A stretch of DNA of 64,000 nucleotides from NCBI GenBank assembly GCA_007118145.1, contig SKSD01000001.1, forward strand, positions 18,415 to 82,414, in the 5' to 3' direction. This document shows, piece by piece, positions 36,943 through 46,827 of the stretch; the stretch's first letter is position 1, and every line of letters begins with the position of its first letter. A program made the translations under genes and the position numbers. Source of the DNA: Halobacteriales archaeon (GTDB lineage Archaea; Halobacteriota; Halobacteria; Halobacteriales; SKSH01). The notes under the pieces were generated by a model. That model saw only the letters and a list, made by a program, of their open reading frames with translations. It was not told the origin of the DNA and did not search any database.

Positions 36943-37949
36943 CTCGAGGTGAACCGCTCGAGGCTCGACTGGTGGCTGCGTCGATCGGGTGGATTGCGTA
37001 TCCACGGTGAACATCTCGCTCGTAATCCAGCGAGATCGACCGGAGGTGGGGCAGCCGGTTCGAACCCCGGACACCTCGGTCCGCAGTCTCGCTCCTGGCG
37101 GATGAGACGGTCGAAGTGCGAGCAGTACGGACCACCGGGGAACGGCCCTCGATCGGGGTCGACCTGTCCACAAGGTGGGAGGCGGTACGTCCGCCATCCC
37201 TTGCCGTAGGCTCGCTCGGCGAGGTGTCGCCTGGCATGTTGCTTGGAGGTGGTATCGACGATATCGATCTCTGTCCGTCCGGTCTGTCGGTTTGCAATCT
37301 CGATCCCCGGCCCGTCAGTTGCCAGCTCACTCGCTTCAGTGATCACCTCGATCGAGACTTCCTCGGGATCGAAACGCCAGATACCGATCTCATCGGGAAA
37401 CCGGTTGCGGTGCGCACGAGTGACATAGCTCTCGGTGACCAATACCACGCTGTCGGCCAATCCCAGGCTGACATCGAACTGTAGTTGTTCGTAAAGGGCA
37501 CCTGGTTCGTCGAGGTATGGCTTGTTCTCGATGGCGATGATACGGTCGAACCAGTCCTTAGGATACCTGTCGACCAGCCTGACGAGCTCTCGCCCACGGT
37601 CATGATCAACCTCTAGGACACCGATATTGATCGCCCGCTCGATGGCCTTCTCAGCTGCTATACCATCGCCGAGGGCACGACGCCAGTCACGAAATGTGCC
37701 TGCCCCGATCGGGGACTCGAGGATGCGACGGGGAATGGTCGCCTCGGAGAGTCGTGCTCGGTCATCGAATGTCCGACCGGGTTCGACGATGACGACATCA
37801 AGCACCCGTCGGTCAGCATCGACAACCGCACCACCGAGTTGTCGCGAGACGATGACGTCATCGGCCGACTCAAGGTGCGCACAAAGCGCCAGTTCAAAGG
37901 CATACTCTCCCACTGATGCCGGTAGGAACTCGTTGCACCATAAAGCCAC
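36936..37949 (-). CDS. DUF5787 family protein
   Basis: About 337 residues of the Halobacteria-specific DUF5787 family: GEYAFELALCAHLES near the start; IIAIENKPYLDEPGALYEQLQFDVSLGLADSVVL in the middle, reminiscent of a restriction-endonuclease-like E/K strand; and a Cys-rich end (PPCG, YCSHFDRLIRQERDCGPRCPGF). Start uncertain: GTG at 37949 is favoured because a TTTAAT box lies just upstream, while another GTG at 37997 lies before it. Function unknown. Confidence 0.78.
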   Translation of the reverse strand: MALWCNEFLPASVGEYAFELALCAHLESADDVIVSRQLGGAVVDADRRVLDVVIVEPGRTFDDRARLSEATIPRRILESPIGAGTFRDWRRALGDGIAAEKAIERAINIGVLEVDHDRGRELVRLVDRYPKDWFDRIIAIENKPYLDEPGALYEQLQFDVSLGLADSVVLVTESYVTRAHRNRFPDEIGIWRFDPEEVSIEVITEASELATDGPGIEIANRQTGRTEIDIVDTTSKQHARRHLAERAYGKGWRTYRLPPCGQVDPDRGPFPGGPYCSHFDRLIRQERDCGPRCPGFEPAAPPPVDLAGLRARCSPWIRNPPDRRSHQSSLERFTSSQ

Positions 37950-38354
37950 CGTGGGTACGATGGAGGTAGTGGGTGACACCCCATTAAATTGGGTCACAAG
38001 ACGTATCAGAGATTGAATGTCCGAGCCTCAGCATGGATGTTGTGAGAGTTCAACGTCAGCGATACTGTCTTTGACATCTTCCCCGCACTGAAGCGCCAGG
38101 CGTTCGCCTCGTTTTCTACGTTAAGACGTGTCCGACAGCCCGTCAACCTCATCGTGACAGTTGAGGCTGTGATAACTCAGGGACACCCCATCAGTCACCA
38201 CACCTATGTGCGTACGTGGCGGAGAGTCGGAGGATGAATGTATTGTCCGAGAGCTCCACGTTACGATGTGATATGATGGCAGGTTGATGACGGTGCGGTA
38301 CAGTTCCAAGGGTACCCAGCCAAACCCTACCTTGCATGGATGGGTGATCGATCC
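37950..38354. other. Intergenic region with a possible insertion-sequence end
   Basis: No gene seen. At 38068-38110 is a sequence resembling the terminus of haloarchaeal IS1341/IS605-type elements (GACATCTTCCCCGCACTGAAG), in the same orientation as a clearer copy at 38710. This marks the left side of the endonuclease V-like gene. Confidence 0.4.
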
Positions 38355-38711
38355 ATGACGCGTATGTGGGGCATCGATCCAGCACTCTTATGCGACAAGC
38401 ATCTGCTTGGCGAACACGCTGAGATGCATCAAGTGGTTGGCACCATTCGAAACCATCCCCACGGTGTAGCAATCGTCCGGGGTCACGCCGACAAGCACCA
38501 GATCGACACATCGAACATCCAACGTCGACATGACGAACTCGCCAAGGAGATCACACGGAGAGGCATGGACCATAACTCACCGCTGAAATTCGACGATTCG
38601 TTACAACTAGGTGACATACAGCTCGCCGATAATATCGAATTGCTGAAAGACAGGTGTGCCGACTGTCGACAACGGATCGAGAGGAGTGAATCCTCGGATG
38701 ATGAGTATTGA
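38355..38711 (+). CDS. Pyrimidine dimer DNA glycosylase (T4 endonuclease V-like)
   Basis: A 118-residue protein resembling bacteriophage T4 DenV, a UV-damage glycosylase/AP lyase. It begins MTRMWGIDP: in T4 endonuclease V, Thr2 after Met removal is the catalytic N-terminal amine, and Thr2 and Arg3 are kept here. The catalytic Glu23 of T4 aligns exactly with Glu23 (LLGEHAEMH). The RRHDELAKEITRRGMDHNSPL stretch is the family signature. The ATG at 38355 is therefore preferred over one at 38340, since only it exposes Thr2. It lies between IS-like ends. Confidence 0.85.
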   Translation: MTRMWGIDPALLCDKHLLGEHAEMHQVVGTIRNHPHGVAIVRGHADKHQIDTSNIQRRHDELAKEITRRGMDHNSPLKFDDSLQLGDIQLADNIELLKDRCADCRQRIERSESSDDEY

Positions 38712-39077
38712 CATCCTTCCTGTCCTTCAAGGCGAGGATTCCTTCGTGGGACACCAAGGCCGTTCCTCCTTCCTCGAAGGCACCCTGACCAGACCACTGG
38801 GAGTCTGGCGGTGGTTCGTGAGTCGTGCGTCGGACCACGTTTGAGGAATAGTGTGCTGAGGTATTGGCTTTCACCTCACATGGCCGTGCAATCGCCTCGA
38901 CTCGTCCACGGTGGTAGAGTAGAACATCCGACCCGGGGTTGCCTTTTGTCGATGGAGACACAACCCAACTGCAATTTCCACCTGATGTACGTACGTCACG
39001 ATCTGCAGTCAACGTCCCTGTCGTCGGATTCATCCCCTCGCTAGAGCACGGGGCTTTCTCCTTGAAATCCCGTAATC
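38707..39077 (-). mobile_element. Remnant of an IS1341-type (TnpB) element, 3' part
   Basis: Read on the minus strand, the segment starts with GAGAAAGCCCCGTGCTCTAG, a motif I associate with the end of haloarchaeal tnpB genes and their guide RNA region, and ends at 38707-38745 with a GC-rich inverted motif closing in GGATGTCAAT, typical of the element terminus. A degenerate frame joins them (GTLTADRDV to LALKDRKDVN). No catalytic part of TnpB remains, so it is a non-autonomous remnant. It also covers the last bases of the endonuclease V gene. Confidence 0.55.
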
Positions 39078-39157
39078 ATCCGTGATGAGACGACACAATT
39101 CAGGTGAACAGTGTCTGAAGCGCCTCACGCTCCAAGCTCACGGGGAAATGTGTTCGG

Positions 39158-39592
39158 TTAGTGGCCCATCGCCGTCAGAATATCCTGCGTGTAGAACGTT
39201 GTATGATCCTCTTGGAGACTATCTATCGGCATCCATCGAGCGCGATGCTCAACATCGAGGTCAGGTTCAACGAATGTGAACGAATCCCTGTTGTAGGGCC
39301 AATCCTCGATGATGTGGCCTTCATAGACCCGCCAGATCTCGTGGCATGTTTCATCGTTATACGTGAATACCTGCTCGAACGTCCCGATATGCGTCGGATT
39401 CGCAAATTCGACGCCGAGTTCCTCCTCGAATTCACGTACCACTGTATCCTGACTGTGTTCGCCAAATTCGACCCCTCCACCGAGCAACCGATAGAACGGC
39501 TCGTCGGTCTGTGGTGACTGACCTTCGAAGACGAGGAGTTCGTCCTCACGCCAAACGGCACCGAGTGCCACGAAGCGGATACCAGGCGTCAT
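39158..39592 (-). CDS. NUDIX hydrolase
   Basis: About 144 residues. Complete Nudix box: GGVEFGEHSQDTVVREFEEE then LGV, matching Gx5Ex7REUxEExGU. These enzymes cleave nucleoside diphosphates linked to another moiety; substrate not readable. ATG at 39592 preferred (MTPGIRFVALGAVW); an ATG at 39616 is 8 codons earlier. Confidence 0.88.
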   Translation of the reverse strand: MTPGIRFVALGAVWREDELLVFEGQSPQTDEPFYRLLGGGVEFGEHSQDTVVREFEEELGVEFANPTHIGTFEQVFTYNDETCHEIWRVYEGHIIEDWPYNRDSFTFVEPDLDVEHRARWMPIDSLQEDHTTFYTQDILTAMGH

Positions 39593-39810
39593 AGAGGATC
39601 TCGATATCCGTTGCAACCCGGTTCATAGGAATCTTTGGAACTTCTAGCGTCAATTCATCAATGAAATACTCAGAACTTGTCCGTTCCGTGCAGGTCGAGT
39701 CATACCCAAACGCACCGGATATATTGTAGGAGATGGGGGGACGTAATCGTCTAAAGCGGTCATGATATCCGGTGTCGACTCCTCGCCGCAGGTAGCACAC
39801 CAAACACCCC

Positions 39811-40524
39811 CTAGACCTCGCCATGCCATTCGGCCAAAAACCGCTCGAAGAACAGCTCAAGGAATGCGTGTCTTCCTTCTGCCAATTGCCGGGCTGGGTC
39901 AGTATGGAGTTCACTCCGCAAGCGGAGTAGTTTGTCCTCGAAATGATATATTTGCGAATATTCCTCCCCATCGGGATCCCAAAGTGGCGTGCCATGGAAG
40001 CCACCGAATGCAAACGTGCGGGCCACACCGACTGCACCCATCGCATCGAGATTGTCAGCATCGCGTAGAATTGCTGCCTCAATCGTCTCTGGTGCGGGAT
40101 CTTCACCCCTAAATGCGAGATCATCGTGAACTGCCACGCAATGTTGGACTCTCGCGAGCTGGTCGTCATCCAAGCCCGATCCCTCGAGCATCTCTTCAAC
40201 CATGTCAAGCGTTGCTTTCGGGTCACAGCCGGTACCATCACCCACCACTCGATGTAGGTCGTGGACGAGAGCCGCACAGCCAACGATCTCGTTGTCTGCA
40301 GCTAACTCGCCTGCAAACCGCTGTGTGAGCCGAAACACACGCCATACATGGTGCATGTTGTGTCCGGAAGAGTCTGAAGATAGATGTTCATGTACGTTCG
40401 CGGCGACGGTGGGAAACGGCTCTTCCTTGTGTCGAGGACCGCCGGGATGTTCTCCTGTCGTTGGAGAAGGATCCGACAACATCGTATGACGATTGCTGTC
40501 AAAGGGTTCTCTTCTTTCTTTCAT
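39811..40524 (-). CDS. HD-domain phosphohydrolase
   Basis: About 237 residues. HD-superfamily metal motif: His in NMHHVWRVFRL, HD in ALVHDLHRVV, then VHDD and LRDADNLDAMGAVGVARTFAF, as in YedJ-like hydrolases of unknown substrate. Start at 40524 or the in-frame ATG at 40482. Longer competing frames in this region are out-of-frame shadows. Confidence 0.83.
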   Translation of the reverse strand: MKERREPFDSNRHTMLSDPSPTTGEHPGGPRHKEEPFPTVAANVHEHLSSDSSGHNMHHVWRVFRLTQRFAGELAADNEIVGCAALVHDLHRVVGDGTGCDPKATLDMVEEMLEGSGLDDDQLARVQHCVAVHDDLAFRGEDPAPETIEAAILRDADNLDAMGAVGVARTFAFGGFHGTPLWDPDGEEYSQIYHFEDKLLRLRSELHTDPARQLAEGRHAFLELFFERFLAEWHGEV

Positions 40525-40742
40525 AACATTGAATCACCCGGTCATGGAGATTGGTCATATTCCTGTAGTATCGATAGCGATTTTCGAACAGTACCCATAT
40601 CAAACGTTTCTTTGCGTCAGCCCAAATTCCCTCTATTGACCGATATTCTCACAGATGATCCCTCCACGAGTACCTTGTTGCACCACGTTACGGTGTCGAA
40701 CGGACCGATTTAGGGTTTACCTCCTCGGACGGCCACTGACCC

Positions 40743-41042
40743 TTATGTTCGAGATAACTGCCGATAAATCAACCAACCAATAACGATCGTAGCAGTTACT
40801 GTCACGACAAATCGCTGGACTGAGGCGGTCGCGTAAATTCCGACGTACGAGGGGTCGGGCCACAGGAGGGGGATAACCGATGCGACTGCAATAAACCCGG
40901 TTATCCCTCCAATGATGATGAGTCCAGTGACGATAGTCCCACGTTCGATACTCAGTGATGCCTCATATCCACAATGCTTGCATCTTGTTGCCTCGAGTGA
41001 GAGTTGGCCTCGACACTTGGGACACTGACCGTGTCTAGTCAT
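40743..41042 (-). CDS. Small zinc-ribbon membrane protein
   Basis: A 99-residue protein: N-terminal zinc ribbon (CPKC at 7-10, CKHC at 21-24) followed by two membrane helices (about 36-60 and 72-95). The ribbon faces one side of the membrane. Starts at 41042, with an alternative adjacent ATG at 41045. Function unknown. Confidence 0.75.
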   Translation of the reverse strand: MTRHGQCPKCRGQLSLEATRCKHCGYEASLSIERGTIVTGLIIIGGITGFIAVASVIPLLWPDPSYVGIYATASVQRFVVTVTATIVIGWLIYRQLSRT

Positions 41043-41655
41043 CAATGTATTTTTTCAGTAGTACATTTAAAGTTAATCGAGATATCGAGCATGGTAGACA
41101 ACATTATATGTGAAATTAGCCCACTCAATAAACTAATTTGAGTGATTTTGTGGCCACCGGAATCGGCTTGTACACTGTAGTGACACGTTTGTCGTGTACC
41201 CCCTCGACCTGGAGAGCTAGTATTATGATCTGGTCGAGACTGGTTTAACCGACCGACACATGGCGGTAGGTGATCACGACAGGGAGCGTTTGGCTGATCA
41301 CTCTCCCCCGACAAGGATAATCCAATCCAGATGCTTGCCACCTCGGCTACTGTGTCACTTCATGAATTCGGTGCCAGGAAATATCCGATGTATCAGCTGC
41401 ACTGAGCCCGATCACCGACACTGTCATTCATCAACTGGTTCCTTCGATCGAAGACGAGTCCGTGATGAGGGGTTGTTCGATGCCGAACGGCACCGCCTTG
41501 CTGAGGTGCTTTCCGAGTGTGCCCGTGTATTGCTGCGAATGTAACATCTGCTTCAGAAAGCATTTGTAATTTTTCACAAAAGGGGGTGTATGGGTTCGGG
41601 GTACTACCCTTCAGTCGTGATCGGACTCCCTCGCTATTGATGTCATTAACAATTC
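41043..41655. other. Intergenic region, no convincing gene
   Basis: About 610 bp. AT-rich near 41045-41150, likely holding the promoter of the minus-strand zinc-ribbon gene. A 94-codon plus-strand frame (41260-41544) has no recognisable domain and is not called. Confidence 0.5.
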
Positions 41656-43071
41656 ATGCCCTCTGAGCGTACGTACTCACGCCGTCGGTTCGCTGCGATA
41701 CTCACCGCAGGAGTCGCCGGAGTTGCTGGTTGTACTGATTACAGCGATCAACATACCAACCAACATACTACCACTGAACCGCCTTCGATCAATCCTGTCC
41801 CTCCAGGTACGGATTTCAAGCATACCAGATCGGAACCGGTTACAGGGTGGCGTATTGACGATCCCGGATCGCCGAAATGGGTTGACGACCCCGGGTGGCG
41901 TATGCATGGGCACGATACAGCCAACACCTCTCGGAACCGGTCTGCAGATGGTCCTTCCGATGAACCATATGTCCGGTGGACGTTCGATCCGAACATCCCG
42001 ACACTGTTTGCACGAGAGCACCACCCCGTAATTGTCGACGGTACTGTCTACACTCGTCGTGCGGTCAACACCGAAACGGGGGCGTTCGAAGACATGAGCT
42101 TTGAACTGGTCGCGATCGATGCTGAGACAGGTGATGTCGAAACGATTGTCGGGGCCGACCGGTTGATATCTCGCCCATGCGTGACTGAGGGAACTATCTA
42201 CGTGGCTGTCGGCTCCGATTCAAAGACCGCGATTCATGCCTACGATCGCAAGACGATGACAAGACGTTGGGAGACAGAAGGGGCGCTGTACGACCCGTTT
42301 ACCATCCGGCGTGTTGACGACATCGTACTCGCTACAGACGCCGATCCTCGGTATGGAGTTAACGAGGATCTCGAGCTGGATCCGGAGCAGGGGTCGTCGG
42401 AACTGTTTGCATTTGATGTGGAAACCGGTGCGTTGCACTGGGAGGCCCGGGGAATCGGCCCGAACATGGTCGACAACTACGGTCGTCCTCTGGCGACAAC
42501 GGCTGTGGCAGTATTCGAAGGGACGAGAATCGCACGACGACTCGATGACGGTTCTCGCGCAGGTATCTTACCTGCGTTACCCGGCGAGGAAGCAACGCGG
42601 CTCAGCGACGCATTGTTCGAGGATACCTTGCTCTCGATTGGCTACGCCTCCGAGACATTCCTAATTTCAGCGTACGACTGGCAAACGTTGGAACCACGTT
42701 GGTCGCGATCGTTTCCAGATAGTCGTGCGGGAGGTCGTCCGACAGTCGTGGATGATGTTGTTGCCGTTCCCCGCCCCGACGACCGAACAGTGGTCGGGCT
42801 CGATTTACTAACCGGTGAGACACTTTGGCGGGCTTCGCCCGAGATCGCACCAGGCCACGATGACCTCCCAGCGACGATGGTCGCCAGTGACGACGAGTTC
42901 TACGGCGTGCTTCCTGGCGGCGGCACATTCGCACTCGATCCGGTATCTGGAATGGTCAGGTGGGAGTTACGGACAGAAGCCATGTCGTGGTCACCGACAT
43001 ACGGTATTGCGCTCGCGGATGATCTGCTCGTGGCAACAGGCAGTGATGGAACACTCTTCGCCATCGGCTGA
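41656..43071 (+). CDS. PQQ-repeat beta-propeller Tat lipoprotein
   Basis: 471 residues. Tat signal YSRRRFAAILTAGVAGVAG followed by lipobox Cys26 (AGC). After a Thr/His-rich linker comes a beta-propeller with repeated blades: PVIVDGTVYTR, LVAIDAETGDVET, LFAFDVETGALHWEA, VVGLDLLTGETLWRA, TFALDPVSGMVRWEL, LVATGSDGTLFAIG. Resembles BamB/PQQ-like proteins; may bind a surface partner. No quinoprotein active site can be named. Common in Halobacteria. Confidence 0.87.
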   Translation: MPSERTYSRRRFAAILTAGVAGVAGCTDYSDQHTNQHTTTEPPSINPVPPGTDFKHTRSEPVTGWRIDDPGSPKWVDDPGWRMHGHDTANTSRNRSADGPSDEPYVRWTFDPNIPTLFAREHHPVIVDGTVYTRRAVNTETGAFEDMSFELVAIDAETGDVETIVGADRLISRPCVTEGTIYVAVGSDSKTAIHAYDRKTMTRRWETEGALYDPFTIRRVDDIVLATDADPRYGVNEDLELDPEQGSSELFAFDVETGALHWEARGIGPNMVDNYGRPLATTAVAVFEGTRIARRLDDGSRAGILPALPGEEATRLSDALFEDTLLSIGYASETFLISAYDWQTLEPRWSRSFPDSRAGGRPTVVDDVVAVPRPDDRTVVGLDLLTGETLWRASPEIAPGHDDLPATMVASDDEFYGVLPGGGTFALDPVSGMVRWELRTEAMSWSPTYGIALADDLLVATGSDGTLFAIG

Positions 43072-43673
43072 CAACACAGACGTTGCCGTTCGGATCGTCC
43101 CCTTTTTCTGAACTCCTCACGTTTACAGAAAGCGGACAAGCACAGGGGGAGGCAACTATCTGCATCATGTGTGAAGCGACCGAGAAAAACTTATTGTCCT
43201 ATGACATATGCTTGAGCATATTATCGCCGTAGCCCCTCGCCAGCGGGTTGTGAATGGTTCATCCACGACTGAAAACATCTGCGTCCCGAGCGTACTTTGA
43301 CTCCTCTAAGGAATGTGATATATAGGGCGTGCAAGCATTGCAGTGATAGACCGCCCCGAGTTTGTTTTCATGGCTGTCATCACCGTGTTGCACTTCGTCG
43401 TACCGCTTGCCGGATAATCCGTACTTGTAGATTTTCCCTCGGAGAGCACCGGGGATGATAGCAACCATTTGCCTACCGAGGCTGGTTCTGTCGAGGCCGC
43501 CGACTGACCCATGTTGACGTGGTTCGGTTGGATTTCTGAGTTGGCTGTCCCACGTAGCCACGCTAGGGGGACAACAAGCGTTTCGAGGAAATAACCAGTG
43601 ACCTAAACCAGTTTGTGAACGTATCTTGTATCTGAGTTAAGTAGTTGGCCGGTCTTGGCTTGCAACAGCGTGG
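43072..43673. other. Intergenic region with unassigned minus-strand frame
   Basis: About 600 bp between the propeller gene and the regulator. A minus-strand frame (43259-43561) has a lone CxxC (YHCNAC) but no recognisable domain; followed on the same strand by a GC-rich segment (43220-43270) that could be the end of an insertion element. Treated as likely decayed mobile DNA, unproven. Confidence 0.35.
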
Positions 43674-44648
43674 TCAGGATTTGACCTCGACGATGTCGGC
43701 GCCCTCATCAAGGACGAGCGTGAGCGTTTCATCGCCGGCTGTGTAGGTCACGCTTACCCGAGGGGGATTGCTGCGCAGCACGTTCAGATGGTTCGAATCA
43801 AACGAAGGGAACTCCCAGACGGGACGGTCTCGGATGTCGATATCTTGTTCGTAATAGAAGCTCCTGACGGCGGGGTGGTCAAAGGTAGCCAACCAGAGTC
43901 CGCTCGTCGCCATGTGACTGCATCGCTCGCACTCATATAGAACGACTGGAATCACGGAGTCATCTCCGGCGCTTTCTCCATCGTCAGTCTTCTTGGATGC
44001 CTCACCACCCGCTATTTCGGCCTCGACGAGACTGAACTCTCCAGGTTCATCACGTTTCAAGCTGGCACGGTCGGCTGCCTTGGAGGGTGCCTCCTCAAAC
44101 TTCACTGTCGACCGTGTTTGACCCTTGCAGAACCAGCAAAAGCCGGTCTGGATGTGATGGAACGTCGCGTGCAAGTATCGGTTGGCAACCATCGGGATCG
44201 ACTCACGGTCGTAACCAGCGAAGACAGCTGGTGGGACTACGAATCGGTACATAACCTCGCATGACCCGCATTCGATATTGACGACCTCATTCTCGAAGTT
44301 GAGTGTCCTGACCCCACCACAGTAAGAACAAGCCCCGTCGAGTTCAATCGGTTCGAAGGTCGCCTTGAGTGTGAAGGAGCCGGTCTCGATCACGCCATTG
44401 ATCCCCTTGCCAGCTTGCGTGAGCTCATAGCCTTCGGTCGACTTGCGGACGAATTGCCCGATGAGCTTGCCGAGGTGGTAATTGAACTGGCCGGAATCTC
44501 TGACACCGACGGCCTCACGGAGTTCAGAGAACGCGATCGGTCTGTCGGTTCCCCATAGTGCCTGGAGAATCGCCACACGGGTATCGTCTGATAGGAGGGT
44601 GAACACCTCCTCGGGATTGTTGCGCTCGACAATCCGTGGCTCCTCCAT
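43674..44648 (-). CDS. ArsR-like HTH protein with zinc-ribbon C-terminal domain
   Basis: 324 residues. N-terminal winged helix (about 13-75): EVFTLLSDDTRVAILQALWG and FSELREAVGVRDSGQFNYHLGKL. The rest has three Cys pairs (CSYCGG, CGSC, CWFC, CERC) resembling haloarchaeal regulators with DUF7351-type ligand domains. ATG at 44648 chosen; ACTAAAC about 31 bp upstream may be the TATA element. Target unknown. Confidence 0.83.
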   Translation of the reverse strand: MEEPRIVERNNPEEVFTLLSDDTRVAILQALWGTDRPIAFSELREAVGVRDSGQFNYHLGKLIGQFVRKSTEGYELTQAGKGINGVIETGSFTLKATFEPIELDGACSYCGGVRTLNFENEVVNIECGSCEVMYRFVVPPAVFAGYDRESIPMVANRYLHATFHHIQTGFCWFCKGQTRSTVKFEEAPSKAADRASLKRDEPGEFSLVEAEIAGGEASKKTDDGESAGDDSVIPVVLYECERCSHMATSGLWLATFDHPAVRSFYYEQDIDIRDRPVWEFPSFDSNHLNVLRSNPPRVSVTYTAGDETLTLVLDEGADIVEVKS

Positions 44649-45054
44649 ATTTCCACCGTTGGAACCGTAACGTTTAGTTTTGCCGGCATATCCGATCACC
44701 CGCGATCTATCAGAAAATCTGGTAGCTGATCTCACATTTTCCGACCTTCATCGTTGGTGATCTTCTCTGAATCCACCGATGCACCGAACTCATAGGCTGC
44801 ATGTTCCATATCAATCAGTACCCTCACCGATTCTACGGCTGCAATCGGGGGTGTGCATGATACACCTACGATCACGATACCTCGGGTACCGTTCTGGCAG
44901 CTGAGCTAAGGTTAATACCTCGTGTTGGCACGTGCCGGGGTGGAATCTTCACACTGAGGTTCGACATTACATCAGGGATACAACCTTGATGTCTGTTCAA
45001 TGCGTGTCTCACCCCCTGAGATAGAGCTATCTTTACTGAGAACGGACCTCGTAT
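44649..45054. other. Divergent intergenic region between two regulators
   Basis: About 400 bp without a gene. A perfect 10-bp palindrome GGCACGTGCC (44927-44936) lies 119 bp before the plus-strand FilR1-type regulator and could be an operator. Nothing else noted. Confidence 0.4.
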
Positions 45055-45885
45055 ATGGCTACCACACCACATGAGGATGACATCGGTGTCCTGATCGACC
45101 TCCTCAGAAGGTCTCCACTACTAGAGGAACTCCATGGCGAGGTGTACGACCGGCGGGAGTTGCAGAACCGATTAGGGGTATCGAGGGCGACAAGCCACCG
45201 GCATACAAAACTGCTCAGTGAGTTGGGGGTGATCGAGAGGGTGAACGGGCAGTTTCGGCTCACGGAGTCGGGCACGCTTCTCACCGAGGCCTCCACCAGA
45301 TTCAAGCGGGAGGCGAGCACTGCGCTGCAGTTGGCTCCGGTTCTCGAGGCAGTGAAGGATGCCCCAGTTCCGATCGACAATGAAGCGTTTGCCGACGCGA
45401 CAGTGACGGGCACCGAACATGGAGACCCGCATACCCCACTCGTCAGATTCATCACGCTTGTTCGAGAGACAGAAGCACTCCACGCGTTAGATCTCGATCT
45501 CATCGTACCGGCCCGTCTGGACGAGGTGAAGGGGCGCATCGTCAACGGGATGGAGACGGAACTCATTGGACTCCTGGATGTCGCCAAAGACATCATCGAG
45601 AACAACCCGGAGAATTGCATCGAGGCGTGGACGAGTGGATACCTCACGATCAAGCTGGTTGACGAGCTCCCGTTCGCGCTCACAATATTCGACGACCGAG
45701 TCGGCATCGGTGTCTGCGAGCCCGGCACCCGAAACCTCCGTGTGTACGCCGACACCGACGCACCAGAGGTGCGTGAGTGGGCATGGAAGGTCTACGAGAC
45801 ATGCGAGAAGGAGGCGATCGAGGTGGAGGGGATGGATCCCGAAGACATACGACAGATCATGGAAATACCGGCGATCTCTGGGTGA
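45055..45885 (+). CDS. FilR1-type HTH regulator
   Basis: 276 residues. N-terminal winged helix (LLRRSPLLEEL, RRELQNRLGVSRATSHRHTKLLSELGVIER) joined to a C-terminal ligand-binding domain like that of methanogen FilR1 (LDLIVPARLDEVKGRIVNGME, LPFALTIFDDRVGIGVCEPGT, DTDAPEVREWAWKVYE). Such regulators are numerous in Halobacteria. A broken paralogue is at 55451-55893. Confidence 0.87.
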   Translation: MATTPHEDDIGVLIDLLRRSPLLEELHGEVYDRRELQNRLGVSRATSHRHTKLLSELGVIERVNGQFRLTESGTLLTEASTRFKREASTALQLAPVLEAVKDAPVPIDNEAFADATVTGTEHGDPHTPLVRFITLVRETEALHALDLDLIVPARLDEVKGRIVNGMETELIGLLDVAKDIIENNPENCIEAWTSGYLTIKLVDELPFALTIFDDRVGIGVCEPGTRNLRVYADTDAPEVREWAWKVYETCEKEAIEVEGMDPEDIRQIMEIPAISG

Positions 45886-45990
45886 ATACCCTCGCCTCTA
45901 CGCGTCAGCCGAAGTAATTTCACCACTGGTCCCGGTTCGGTCGAAACCACGCGTTATCTGCACCGAATGGAGAGACCAATCGCCGGCCAG

Positions 45991-46827
45991 TTAGTAAATT
46001 TTCCGGATGAACGAGAGCACCTCATCGACGAATCGTTCCGGTTCGTTGTTCATCGCCACGTGTTGTTGGTCTTCGAAGATGACGATCTCGCTGTTGGGTA
46101 GTGCGTCGTCGACTGCTTTCGTTGCGTCTCTGTATAGCTGGGGACTCTCTCCACCGGATAACAGTAGCGTTGGTGTCTCCATTGCCGAAAATCGCCCCGG
46201 CGTTAACTCGAATTCACTTAACACCTGCTCTTCTCGGGCGAGGGTATGGGCTCCTGCAACTCGATCGTCCCAGGTTGGATCGGAGCGAAACTCGTCGATC
46301 TCTTCCGATGTGAGGCCAGCGATCTCACGGCAGAACACGAGGAGGGCCGCTTCGTTTTCACCGTCTGCCAGGAGGTCGTTCATCTGGTCGACCACCGCCA
46401 TATCGCTCATTTTGTGATTACCCACAGGGATCCCCGGTTCGTACAGGATCAGCCCGGAAAGGGAGTCGGTGAGGAGTGACGCCTCAAGTGCGATGTTGGC
46501 ACCGAATGAATGCCCGAGTAGCGTGACTGACTCGCCGATCGTGGCAATGACGGCGACAGTGTCCTCGACCTCTCTCTCGAATGCGTACGCCTCTGCGTCC
46601 CCGCTCTCGCCACGACCACGACGATCGAGTGCGAATACCGTCACGTGTTCTGCCAGCGCATCGCGAACACCAGCGATATCCCATCGCCGATGATCGCTGA
46701 CCCCGCTGCCATGGACGAGTAAGAGCGGTGGCCCACTCCCCGTCCTTTCGAAGGCGATCTCAGTCCCATCTGCCGAGGTAACCTGCTCCATTTCTTTCCG
46801 CGAGTCTGGTGATGTGGTGTCTGCCAT
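45991..46827 (-). CDS. Alpha/beta hydrolase
   Basis: 278 residues. Oxyanion region LLLVHGSGVSDHRRW, nucleophile elbow GHSFGA (Ser), acid probably in LLSGGESPQ region, His in DQQHVAMNN. Related to many esterases/haloperoxidase-like enzymes. ATG at 46827 chosen (MADTTSPDSRKEMEQ); one at 46875 would add 16 residues. Confidence 0.85.
   Translation of the reverse strand: MADTTSPDSRKEMEQVTSADGTEIAFERTGSGPPLLLVHGSGVSDHRRWDIAGVRDALAEHVTVFALDRRGRGESGDAEAYAFEREVEDTVAVIATIGESVTLLGHSFGANIALEASLLTDSLSGLILYEPGIPVGNHKMSDMAVVDQMNDLLADGENEAALLVFCREIAGLTSEEIDEFRSDPTWDDRVAGAHTLAREEQVLSEFELTPGRFSAMETPTLLLSGGESPQLYRDATKAVDDALPNSEIVIFEDQQHVAMNNEPERFVDEVLSFIRKIY

Noticed and set aside
37040..37100. tRNA-like GGTTCGAACCCCGG sequence
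   Set aside because: Lies inside the DUF5787 coding region and no acceptor or anticodon stem can be formed around it.
39546..40283. Minus-strand frame of 245 codons overlapping the HD-domain gene
   Set aside because: Out-of-frame shadow: the HD protein in the other frame has the full HD motif set and acidic haloarchaeal composition.
41260..41544. Plus-strand frame of 94 codons in the gap before the propeller lipoprotein
   Set aside because: No recognisable domain, no good promoter spacing and mixed amino acid composition; probably chance.
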